Assembly: GCA_964036195.1 (NCBI GenBank)
Contig: OZ038450.1
Coordinates: 1,738,701-1,802,700 of the forward strand
DNA: 64,000 bases
Origin: Sphaerolaimus hirsutus
Taxonomy: Eukaryota; Nematoda; Chromadorea; Monhysterida; Sphaerolaimidae
Reading direction: 5' to 3'
A program made the position numbers and the translations under genes. Below, in pieces: positions 56,201 to 64,000 of the stretch. The notes under the pieces were generated by a model. The model worked only from the letters and a program-made list of their open reading frames with translations, had not been told where the DNA came from and did not search any database. Every line of letters starts with the position of its first letter. Position 1 is the first letter of the stretch.

Positions 56201-59200
56201 AAACTGTGGTGCTCCAATCTGACCTTCCCCTGTCAGGAAGTCCTTTGGCGTCAGCACTCTGAGACTTTTTACATCACCATAGATGTAAGAAATCGGCCTG
56301 CTGTTGATCACTGCCTCAACTTCTGGCAGAAGTGTCAACAATTCTTGCAGGGTTAACATTCTGTGCCCCACAGCTGCCTTGAAATGTTTCTTGGTGATGC
56401 CCACCATTCTCTCATAAACTCCTCCCTGCCACGGTGCCATAGGAGTAGTCATGTTCCACTGGATTTGTTGCTGTGAGCAGTAAGTCTGTACTGCTCCACT
56501 TTTGACCATCTCTGACCATTCCTTTCCAGTGTTGATGGCCTTGTCAGTGCTTGTGCTGAGCACTTTCTCTGTCAATTTGAATTGCGTCGCATTGTCTGAA
56601 ATCACTGCCTCAGGCTTTCCGCGCCTGGCGATGAATCTCCTGACTGCATTCAGGAATTCTTGTGCTGTCATGTCCAGCACACTTTCCAGGTGAACTGCAC
56701 GTGTCACCATACATGTGAACAAACAGATCCACATTTTCCTGTGATCTTTGTCCACTTTGTACCAAACTGGTCCCAAATAATCCAAGCCCGTGTACTGGAA
56801 CGGTCTGGCTCTCTGAACTCTGGTTTCTGGTAAATCTGGCATTGGTGGAAGCTGGTACGGCTTCGCTCCCAATTTCTTACAGGTTGGGCAGGTTCTGGTC
56901 ACATTGTAGACCACCCGTCTGCCCTGTGTAATCCAGTACTTTTGTCTGATCGCTGCCAATGTGTGTTGCACTCCTGCGTGCATCAACTTCTCATGCTGGT
57001 CTCTGACGATCAGCTGAGTCACTGTAGCCGTTGCTGGCAACAGTATGAGTGGCACTGTGACCTCCTGTGGGTCTGTATGCTCCATTCTGCCATGGCACTT
57101 CAGGATTCCATCCTGATGCATTTGCACATTGAGCCATTTGATCAACTGCTGGTCTGCAGCTGCTTTCTTGCCATCCTGGCTGCCTTTGCTGTGGCCTGTT
57201 GCCAGAATCTCTGCCACTCTTTTGTAATGATTCTGTTGCGTCACTTTGATCCAATATTTCAACGCAATCTCTCTCTCTTTAATACTGATAATTCCCTGTG
57301 GTTTCATTGTACCACAGATACCCTTCATGATTTCTGACAATCCATTCTGACTGTCATTTTTGCTGCGCTTTTTGTGCATCTGTCGCACAAATCTCATCAC
57401 GTATACTGTTGCATCCAGTAATTTCGTCAGTGATGAGAATCTCTGAATCTCAATTCCCAATGGATTGCTTTGCTTGCTTTCGTCAACTTGCACATTGCTG
57501 GCATCTGGGTCACTGACCACTTGCTGTGTGGCGCCCAGGTAAATTGGACTGGCTTTTGGGAACTTGAGCTCTTCTTTCTTGATTTCTGCTATTACTTCTG
57601 GCGTAACTGGCTCCACTTTTGGCTCTGGCCACTTTCCAGTCATTAGCCATTCTGGTCCTTTCCACCACAGGTTACTGCCTTCCAACTCTGACATATTCAT
57701 GCCTCTTGTGGCCATGTCAGCTGGGTTCTCCAGTCCTGCGATGTGTCTGATGTGCATGTTCTCTGTCTCACTCTGAATTTTCTTGATTTCATCCAATCTG
57801 TTCTTGACAAAACATGCCAGTGGCTTCGCTGTTGTTAGCCACTTCAGACAACAGGTTGAATCTGACCATACAACTGTTTGACTGAATTTGACGTCCTTGA
57901 GCTCTTTGTGAATAAACTTTGACATTCTGCTGCCGATCAACATTGCTAACAATTCCAGCCGTGGAATTGTCACTTCTGGCTTCTTTGGAGCGAGTCTCAA
58001 TCTGGAGTACAGCAGGCTTGACGTGCCGCTGTCATTTTCTGTTTTCTGGCATATGTATGCCGCTGCGCTGTATGCCATTGCTGAGGCATCGACGAAAATG
58101 TGCAGTTGTGCATCTGCACCACTCTGATAATTCAGATTTCTGTTGAACTTGATCTGTCCAACCTTGAGCAATTCTGTCTCCAATTGCTGCCAAATTGCTG
58201 TCTGTTCCTCAGACAGGGGAGTATCCCACTCTTTGGCACTTGGTCCTGAATGCCATAACGTTTGCAAAAATCTCTTCGCTGGCAGTAGGACAGGACTGAC
58301 GAGTCCCATTGGATCAAAACATCCCGCAGTCACCTTTGCAACTGTCCTTTTCGTGGGAAGTTTGATTTTCTGGTCAGTTTCTGATAATTGTGATTGCTGA
58401 ACTGTCTTTGGCGTTTTCAGCCACATCTGGTCGCTCTCTGTGTCCCATTTCATTCCTAGGACTGTTGTGACAATTTCCTTGGCCACATCTGACTCTGCCA
58501 ATTGCCAAGTAAAGCTCTTATTGTTGCTGTTCCATTCTCTCAGATTCATCTGTGCCTCTGTGAACAGCACTTTGGATTCCTGGTACAATTCGATTGCTTT
58601 CTGCTCTGTGTCCACACTGAGGATCAAATTATCCACATACAGATTTTCATCGATCAATTTTGCATTTTCTGTGCCAGCTTGATTCAGGTGGTATCTGACT
58701 GTCAGCGCCAGCAGTGCTGGACTGCAGATTATACCAAATGGCACTCTGGCAAATCTGTAAATCTGAATGTTGTCCTCCATGGATGGTTTCGTGGGATCCT
58801 TGTACCACAGAAATCTTGTCACGTCTCTGTCACTGTCCTGCAGACTGATCTGCAGAAATGCTTTCTCTATGTCTGCGACCAGGGCGATTCCATGCAACCG
58901 GAATCGCATCAGCATCCCTACCAGCTGTGGTAGTATCACTGGACCGCGGTACATGCACTCGTTCAAGCTTGGCATGCCTGGCGGTTTTGCTGAGGCGTCA
59001 TATACCTCTCTGACCTTTGTGGTAGTTTTCTCTGGCGTTATCACTGGTTGATGAGGCAATATATGGAACTTTCTGCCATCCATAATATCCTCTTGAACTT
59101 TTTCAATCACCCCTTGCTCCTCTTGTGCTTTCATGATTGCCTGAATTTTCTCTAATAATTCTGGGTCCCTCTTGAGCCTGTTGGTGAGGTACCTGAACCT

Positions 59201-61828
59201 CTTGAACGCCATTACTTTGTTATCTGGGAGTTCATGCAAATTTGGCTTGTACATGAACTTAACAGAGTACCGTCCATCTGGGTTTCTCTGTACACTCTCA
59301 TTGAATTGCTTGATGGCCTCATCATCCTCGACGAGGTCTGGCTGGTCCATTATGCCAATGGTATCCAGTCTATCCATATCTTTGACATTTGGTACAGGAG
59401 CAATTGACAACGGTGCTTCCTCGTACCACTTTTCTCTCTGAATTTGATGCACAATTGTGTTGACCACCACCGGATATGCACCATCCGTGGTCCATTGATT
59501 TCTGTTGCTCATCAGCTGCCCACCTCCCATCAGCAATCCCAATTCTGATGGAATGACATACAATCCTGACGGAAGTCTGGTGGTACTGGTGTTTCTGGAC
59601 ATCAAGTCCCAGAAATAATTCAAGCCCACTATAATGTCTGGCTTGAACTTGCACTCTGTCCCTTTTTCCTTGGGAATTCTGTCTGCAAAGTAACTCTCAT
59701 CCGGGAAGTACTTCTGCAGGTACTTTTCGTCCTGTTCTGATACAGGCACTTTGACTTGTTCTGTGGTCAACGTCGGGACCACATCTGCCACCATTTCCAC
59801 TTTCTGGCCATTTCTAAGCCGCATTCTGAATTCCACTTGCTGTACTACTTTATAGTGCGGCTTTTCATTTCCGAATGTGTACACCTGGATGTGGTGTTCA
59901 CCTGTACTCTTCAAATTGAGTTTCTTGGCCACTTTCTCTGACATGTACGTTCCCTGGGATCCTGTGTCCAAGAACGCTTGAATCTGTAGTGGTGGCTGTT
60001 CAGGCTCCATCTCTGTATCCACTTCTGAAGCCTCAATCACGGTTCTGGCTGTCATCAACATTGACATATTCCTGTTTACTGACAAGTTCACTGACGTATT
60101 ATGTTGCTTTGTATTTGGTTCTGTAACCACTGTGCTGGATATGGTTTCTGTCTCTACCATTTCTGGTCCAGCTTCTTCCACAGTAACACAATTCACTGTG
60201 GCCTTTCTCTGTTGGCTCTGTGCTGGTCGACCGGCTGTCGGCACAGACTTTCTGCCATTGTTTGCTGATTGCTGGCCATTCTGTTGACCATTCGCTCTGA
60301 ACGCTGGAATTTGCCGTCCAGCGTTTCCATTGCCATTGTCACCAAATTTCTCTGGGCACACCGCAGTGTGGTGCCTATTGGACTTGCAATAGAAGCAACT
60401 TCTCGTAAATTGACATTGATTCATGTAATGCCCTTTCTGCAGGCATCTCAGGCATCGCTCTGCCTTTGACAAAATCACTCTCCTTTCTCTGGCAGTTTTG
60501 AACTTTGGACACTTATCATTAAAGTGTAATTGCTGTGTGTCATTGCAGAACACACACGGCCTCCCAGGATTCATGAATCCAGCCTGTGGTGCACTCTGTC
60601 CATTCTGGATCACAGACATGCTCCCTGTGCTGGTCCTTGGGTTCTCTGGCCCTCTGAATCGGTTCCCATTGCCTTGAAACCGATTATTGAATTGCTGTGC
60701 GCGGGGATTATTCCCGAATCCCTGGCGCGATTGCTGAACTGGTGCCTCAGTTTGCTGTGCGTGCTGTACAGCCTCACTGAGCGCTAGCTGCTGGCCAAAC
60801 AGCTTTCTGAATTTTTCCACCGTCAAGGCTTCCTCAGTTCCCTGTTCCTTCTGGATTTCTCTGAGAACCTCGGGTGGCACTTTCTGTTGCAGCTGGCTCA
60901 ACAGCATTGGATGTTCCACTGATTCACCCAGTGACTCCAACTGCTGGAGCAGCCTTTCAATTGCATCAAACAAAATTCTCATATCCTGACAGGTATTCCT
61001 GGCCTGTCGCAGCTTCATAATATTATTCATCAGCGTGTTTCTGACCACAACTGGCTGGTCATATCTCTTCTTGAGCATTGCAATTGCGGGTGCATAATTC
61101 TCTGCGGTCACACTCAATCCACTGATCATGCCAAATGCTGAGCCTTTCAGCAAGCTCCTCAAGTATGAGAACTTGGAAATGTCCTCCAAATCTGTCCGAT
61201 TGTGAATGTGGGATTCGAACATTTGCCACCATGATCGAAATTTGACAATTTCCCCAGTAAACTGTTCCACTTCCAGTTTCTGTAATTTGACGCTTTTTGC
61301 TGTGGTTGCATTGGTTGAACTGACCCCCGGAGCAGCTCCCTGAGCTGTCAGAGCCATCTGGGCAGCCATCTGCTGTATGAATGCTGTATTGACTTCATAC
61401 ATGGTATTTCCGCTCTGTTGCTGGATCATGTCTTGCAACTCTTCGATGTACACATTCATGGCTACAACTTTCTGTGTCACCAAGTCTGACATATTTGCAT
61501 ATTCCTCATATGAGTCTTGGTATATCTTCTGTTCTTGTTCCATCTGGTCGGGTTCGTCAATGTCCTTGACAATATCCCTCCATGCGTCAAATTGAGTTTT
61601 CACTGCATTCATTGCACTTTCCAATTTTGCACCCTCCTGTTTGACAGATGCAATCACTCTTCTCATTTCTGTTCTCTTTTCTTCCTTTGTTGCTCCCGCA
61701 AATAACTCTGGGTCATACTTGGCAAATTCTCTTGCCAATCTACTTTCCACCCTGTGCTTTGCTGGCCCCAGGGTCTTTCTGATGTGACCCGTTGGCGAAA
61801 CCATTTTCGCTGATGAATTTTCCTTCAC
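53102..61828 (-). CDS. gag-pol-env: BEL/Pao Gag-Pol-Env polyprotein of element C with LTR-encoded C-terminus
   Basis: The module order is as for the polyprotein at 42609-51335, and I noticed only a handful of residue differences (for example AlaâVal near residue 170 and Lys-to-Thr near residue 645). The frame is unbroken from the ATG at 61828. At 53206 the env tail is cut and the frame reads about 34 codons of LTR sequence before stopping at 53102. The normal last 49 or so residues of env are lost. Gag, protease, RT and integrase look complete. The env transmembrane helix and Cys-rich cluster remain, so only the distal cytoplasmic tail is altered. The natural polypurine tract is gone, so this copy could not complete normal reverse transcription. 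Confidence 0.92.
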   Translation of the reverse strand: MKENSSAKMVSPTGHIRKTLGPAKHRVESRLAREFAKYDPELFAGATKEEKRTEMRRVIASVKQEGAKLESAMNAVKTQFDAWRDIVKDIDEPDQMEQEQKIYQDSYEEYANMSDLVTQKVVAMNVYIEELQDMIQQQSGNTMYEVNTAFIQQMAAQMALTAQGAAPGVSSTNATTAKSVKLQKLEVEQFTGEIVKFRSWWQMFESHIHNRTDLEDISKFSYLRSLLKGSAFGMISGLSVTAENYAPAIAMLKKRYDQPVVVRNTLMNNIMKLRQARNTCQDMRILFDAIERLLQQLESLGESVEHPMLLSQLQQKVPPEVLREIQKEQGTEEALTVEKFRKLFGQQLALSEAVQHAQQTEAPVQQSRQGFGNNPRAQQFNNRFQGNGNRFRGPENPRTSTGSMSVIQNGQSAPQAGFMNPGRPCVFCNDTQQLHFNDKCPKFKTARERRVILSKAERCLRCLQKGHYMNQCQFTRSCFYCKSNRHHTAVCPEKFGDNGNGNAGRQIPAFRANGQQNGQQSANNGRKSVPTAGRPAQSQQRKATVNCVTVEEAGPEMVETETISSTVVTEPNTKQHNTSVNLSVNRNMSMLMTARTVIEASEVDTEMEPEQPPLQIQAFLDTGSQGTYMSEKVAKKLNLKSTGEHHIQVYTFGNEKPHYKVVQQVEFRMRLRNGQKVEMVADVVPTLTTEQVKVPVSEQDEKYLQKYFPDESYFADRIPKEKGTECKFKPDIIVGLNYFWDLMSRNTSTTRLPSGLYVIPSELGLLMGGGQLMSNRNQWTTDGAYPVVVNTIVHQIQREKWYEEAPLSIAPVPNVKDMDRLDTIGIMDQPDLVEDDEAIKQFNESVQRNPDGRYSVKFMYKPNLHELPDNKVMAFKRFRYLTNRLKRDPELLEKIQAIMKAQEEQGVIEKVQEDIMDGRKFHILPHQPVITPEKTTTKVREVYDASAKPPGMPSLNECMYRGPVILPQLVGMLMRFRLHGIALVADIEKAFLQISLQDSDRDVTRFLWYKDPTKPSMEDNIQIYRFARVPFGIICSPALLALTVRYHLNQAGTENAKLIDENLYVDNLILSVDTEQKAIELYQESKVLFTEAQMNLREWNSNNKSFTWQLAESDVAKEIVTTVLGMKWDTESDQMWLKTPKTVQQSQLSETDQKIKLPTKRTVAKVTAGCFDPMGLVSPVLLPAKRFLQTLWHSGPSAKEWDTPLSEEQTAIWQQLETELLKVGQIKFNRNLNYQSGADAQLHIFVDASAMAYSAAAYICQKTENDSGTSSLLYSRLRLAPKKPEVTIPRLELLAMLIGSRMSKFIHKELKDVKFSQTVVWSDSTCCLKWLTTAKPLACFVKNRLDEIKKIQSETENMHIRHIAGLENPADMATRGMNMSELEGSNLWWKGPEWLMTGKWPEPKVEPVTPEVIAEIKKEELKFPKASPIYLGATQQVVSDPDASNVQVDESKQSNPLGIEIQRFSSLTKLLDATVYVMRFVRQMHKKRSKNDSQNGLSEIMKGICGTMKPQGIISIKEREIALKYWIKVTQQNHYKRVAEILATGHSKGSQDGKKAAADQQLIKWLNVQMHQDGILKCHGRMEHTDPQEVTVPLILLPATATVTQLIVRDQHEKLMHAGVQHTLAAIRQKYWITQGRRVVYNVTRTCPTCKKLGAKPYQLPPMPDLPETRVQRARPFQYTGLDYLGPVWYKVDKDHRKMWICLFTCMVTRAVHLESVLDMTAQEFLNAVRRFIARRGKPEAVISDNATQFKLTEKVLSTSTDKAINTGKEWSEMVKSGAVQTYCSQQQIQWNMTTPMAPWQGGVYERMVGITKKHFKAAVGHRMLTLQELLTLLPEVEAVINSRPISYIYGDVKSLRVLTPKDFLTGEGQIGAPQFDADKDGEFVPRMDNAAKLQKYWETTQQTLDKFWDLWHQEYIPSLRERTQVTHKHGRLTATQEPKVNEVVLIYEENMPRGAWKMGRIEQLEPSKDGQIRSAKVRTANRNVVSRPLNQLYPLEINSKTMDIPETAVTVKVNLLDPAIVQKHVRNQSSNRDSVPNPAQRNSASDRVLRSATGKATATTSNLVIGMLCIVLMLTGMSESATLREAGKAYSEVFSRTYVLETSTVRPPSLAAHHGLPPLPSEWPPKSVREMQTYERFKDAIKDHPVEQVISSQSQKYQICTSGRHGHALTVPEEVQCHIPPRNFVKAMKVTLYAQRQIPQKEKAYRCYIRIKEIITHTSFWGAKGITGNFEKYQQVGVVACNYARIHKMFRGTPLVEMEPRVWTTNQTLNVEYSWCCHDKENVVSNFYMEEGTVASLDGKTVISDLQDFSQCRAMMGHCRDHNYGITVWDTENFKHQCAYERIGRFKSEISGQTIIVSKLQAAYSHSNKTKRPIGSECVPGDTYYTDQGGVFIQFDRREDVPVEWAMPGKIVEARESTISGTLYARLDDRNSKFQFLQHVVREMTQAQFAIVWHQLCQLRKNQLDMLTQLFRIDPTLGIRAMLGRQDVHAEWAGEAIMFWECKEVQPYIIYQTGKVGETCYKYTPMRLDKDGPLWFKSPGSRDLVEKSPEEDCSHTTPHLYRNEHGQWKSAHGMVHVTETPIEMTWKGQWQAFTFDAPHLFTNIVNRATNFMDVRGQIQRLQNLEHVQNQLIDYTADMSLDPRVIRNSIEGIGAGIGQTAAGIGKAYGHYISGVSKGYTNFMGGMLKGPFQVIINTIAMLLGITILVAGIVAAGYLWYNWRIATGKPVIPPCVYTCIWKCIVCPFKCIWLCFRAVRYTIKKSTQRETNYPQRKVRKTELRPAIKRRARSNSTQSVRFAKRAETEDRMAKSLSAYVQPDESSADEGQVRARNRDSVHMPDIRKFTSRERAGSDTGNYLLHHQARSALASPATGPDRIYPVLFMSLGTFTLLSTVSNPIILVPMCVNVS

Positions 61829-63031
61829 TGTTTCTCTTTATAGTGCGTCGCCTGTGACGCTTGGGACGCTTCTCTGCGTCTTTCTGTGTAGTGTTCTGTG
61901 CACCACGGATTTGTTGTGCCACGCACAATACCAATGCAGTCCTACAGGCCCCTGACGTGTTCTCACGCGTTGACCTTTACTACACTGGCACCAGGTGTGT
62001 TCCTAAAGCCCCTGACGTGATTGTTTACACGCGTTGACTTCAACACACCGGTCAAATCCACCTGGACAATAAACAATTTATTTGCCCAGCAGTGTGCGCC
62101 CAAAGAGGGTCCGTACACACTCTTTCTGAGCGCTCTGGCGCTCTTTCTGGCACGCCTGTGTGCCTTGTGACCACGCCGGCCACTTGCTTTCCTGAGCGGC
62201 TCCTGTGCCGCTGTGCGCAGTGCTGCGCTTGCCGTGTCGCCTGTGACACGTTTCTGTGCACTCTGGTGCACTTTCTGATTCTGGGCAGTGTTTCTGTACA
62301 CTGCTCTGCAATTGCGCCTGTGCAATGCAGAATTCTGGCACTTTTGTGCTGTCTGATCTGATGGTACCGAGCAGGCACAGCGTGTATATTTGATGGGAGC
62401 TCCGCAAAGCCCCTACACGCTACCAAGTATCCTAATACTTGGTTTTCAAATCCACTCTCTGTCAGCTACAGCCCTCTGTCAGCTACAGCCCTTTGTACAC
62501 TGATACCCCTACTTTTGTACTTCCGAGGTATGAGTCCACTCTTACCCAGTGGAGCGAGGGACCTCCGCGAATGCCCAAAAACAGCCCTTTGACTAGCGTG
62601 GCTTTGTGGCGATCCTGTCTCCGTCAGGTCACCCTCCCTTGGCATAGGAAGGACGTGCGAGCGGTCACTGGCGTCCGGATAACCAGGAGCGTCCAGCGAA
62701 AGTTTGACCACCGTCCGACAATGACTCCTTGTCAAATGCCGGTGCCGCCCAGCGTCTAGCACCTTGCCAGAACACTGGTGAAAGCTGCCTGAAATCCTGA
62801 CAGGCTTGTCAGAACTCCAGTGTCCTCCGCGCGTGAGCGTAGAACCGCTCCCAGGATGTAGACAGGAGTGCCGTGACTTTGGCACAGTGCTGTCTGCAAA
62901 TCAACAGCCAACGCTCAGCCAAGGCCAATTGATGTTCAGCAGGACTTTTGAAGTTCTGCCAACTGCCGCACAATGTCCGTTCCGGCTTGGTGATAGCACA
63001 ATGTCATGCAATCACCCTGCTCGCTGCGCCA
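61829..63031 (-). other. BEL-C 5' leader and primer-binding site
   Basis: It corresponds to 51336-52539, including the 17-bp direct repeat near 62455-62490 and the PBS ending at 63031. It is one base shorter than in B (one A fewer in the run at about 62577). Confidence 0.75.
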
Positions 63032-63538
63032 TGTGATGAAGCCACCGAAGTCAGCGTCTTCTACCACCGAATCCGGCTGCTTCAAGACCGTAGTGAGAAA
63101 CGGCCTTTAGAGTGGTTGATTTCCCGTTGTTGCCGAACGTCCACTTGTCGACAGCCAAGTTGAGTTTATTTCGTAGTTGTGTGTTGAAAAGGGGTTTCGA
63201 GATTGTTTCAGGTACTTTATTTCGATCAGATACAGCGTGTTACAAAAGCGCAAAGCCTAGCGAGCTTCCTAGTCGAAGTTTCTATCGCTAGCTTATTTTG
63301 TTCACTTGGGGTGGGTCCGCAGACTGAAGTAAAAACTCTCAAAGTAGCTAAGACACGGAAATCACGTATAGAAAAACAGCTACAGTAATTTCCTAATACA
63401 AATGCACAAATAAGACATAAATGCAACAAATAAACACATCTAGCCGAAACAGTTGCCTTATACTGCGCGTGCATACATTCAAATAATTATGGTAAAGAAA
63501 TACCAGGTACAAATTGGGCTAATGGAAAAACTATTAAT
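63032..63538 (-). repeat. BEL-C 5' LTR, truncated (507 bp)
   Basis: It matches the start of the LTR at 41268 up to ACTATTAATC and then breaks. It keeps TATAAG (about 63462-63457) and the AATAAA region. It lacks the distal 790 bp or so, which includes the upstream part of U3 in element orientation. Confidence 0.9.
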
Positions 63539-63655
63539 CCTGTGGCCTTCCCTGTTGCACTCCTCAGGACTCTATCTGATGCTGAGTTCCTCTGAGCAGG
63601 GTTTGGTACAGAGTCTCTGTTCGAGCTCTGATTTCTGACATGTTTTTGGACAATT
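63539..63655 (-). mobile_element. 117-bp fragment of BEL internal sequence (pol-env boundary)
   Basis: Equivalent to about 45165-45280 of copy B (TGTGGCCTTCCCTGTTGCAC... to ...TTTTTGGACAATTG), joined directly to the truncated LTR. It is the only trace of a third unit, about 3.4 kb having been lost between LTR and this piece. Confidence 0.9.
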
Positions 63656-64000
63656 GATTCAACCCCCCTCATTCAACCCCCCCCCCCCTCAATCTACCCC
63701 CCAGGTAAAATATTCTGGGGAAAAAAAGACCCCCCTCATTCTACCCCCCTCTATATACTAGATACTATATATAAGCTATATATTTACAATGTACAATGTA
63801 CTATATACTACCATATAATACTATATACTACTTGCTATTATACCATTATACTACTGCTAGCACCTAACGATGGCAAACCTTCTGCGAAAAAGTGTTTAAA
63901 TTTTTAAGTGCTTACAGGCAGAGAAACACGCGGCGCCACTGCCGGCAACGTTGCCAACGGCGCCGGATGCTGTGCGCGATATGGTATGTGCAAGTGTTTC
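63656..64000. other. C-rich then AT-rich sequence, no gene seen
   Basis: 63660-63745 holds CCCCCCTCATTCAACCCCCC-type repeats, similar in character to but not the same as the MITE-like elements. 63750-63860 is TATATACTA-rich. 63944-63955 is a perfect 12-bp palindrome, GGCAACGTTGCC, in a GC-rich patch. Nothing coding is supported. Confidence 0.5.

Larger units (their letters stand above)
53206..63538 (-). mobile_element. BEL/Pao element C, minus strand, second unit of the array
   Basis: Internal region 53206-63031 plus 5' LTR 63032-63538. Its 3' LTR is the shared truncated LTR 52540-53205. The unit period is 10492 bp against 11272 bp for B, a difference fully explained by the ~780-bp deletion at 53206. 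Confidence 0.92.

Noticed and set aside
63660-63745. Further copy of the ACCGTATTTCC MITE-like element
   Set aside because: It has C runs, but the terminal sequence and the CGAAATA motif are absent, so it is a different C-rich repeat.

Overview
The window is animal nuclear DNA, probably from an invertebrate, and most of it is retrotransposon. BEL/Pao elements are known only from metazoans and make up about 42 kb here. Two small genes with GT-AG introns that can be pieced together exon by exon support a eukaryotic host. I see no rRNA, tRNA, CRISPR array or prokaryotic operon. I could not identify the species or phylum.

Layout. 1-3750: a decayed, truncated Ty3/gypsy element on the + strand (gag, protease, reverse transcriptase, start of RNase H). 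3909-5061 and 23893-24382: two halves of one minus-strand host gene with a cysteine-rich product. They are separated by BEL-A (5062-23892, + strand), which landed inside an exon and left the 5-bp target duplication ATATC on both sides. BEL-A is dead, with stops, a frameshift and a nearly deleted 5' LTR. Its env region is itself split by a second BEL/Pao element of another subfamily, N (12006-21507, minus strand), flanked by its own duplication, CAGCC. 24863-26240: exons of a + strand host gene or pseudogene that diverges from the broken gene. 26690-33500: a tandemly duplicated block of about 3.1 kb holding T-rich DNA and a C/G-rich inverted-repeat element (MITE-like). 33500-41267: dispersed repeats built around the palindrome ACTTGTGCACAAGT, short tandem arrays and a long inverted repeat. 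Inside this stretch is a complete four-exon host gene (35037-37068, minus) for a 164-residue single-pass membrane protein. 41268-63538: a head-to-tail array of two nearly identical BEL/Pao elements, B and C, of the same family as BEL-A but minus-strand, sharing a truncated middle LTR. Each has one unbroken 2908-codon gag-pol-env frame; C ends in LTR-derived codons because of a deletion. 63541-63655 is a scrap of a further copy, followed by C-rich and AT-rich DNA.

How the parts work together. Copy B has all the parts expected of an autonomous endogenous retrovirus-like element: two LTRs (the upstream one truncated), a primer-binding site, a leader, Gag with three zinc-knuckle-like motifs, aspartic protease, reverse transcriptase/RNase H, integrase and an envelope-like membrane protein. 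It is the best candidate for a recently active source. A and N show successive nesting and decay. All three element families carry YxDN rather than YxDD at the polymerase active site.

Limits. Domain calls come from motif reading, with no database search. Residue positions in the polyproteins are approximate (within about 10). Exon joins are inferred from reading phase and GT-AG sites.
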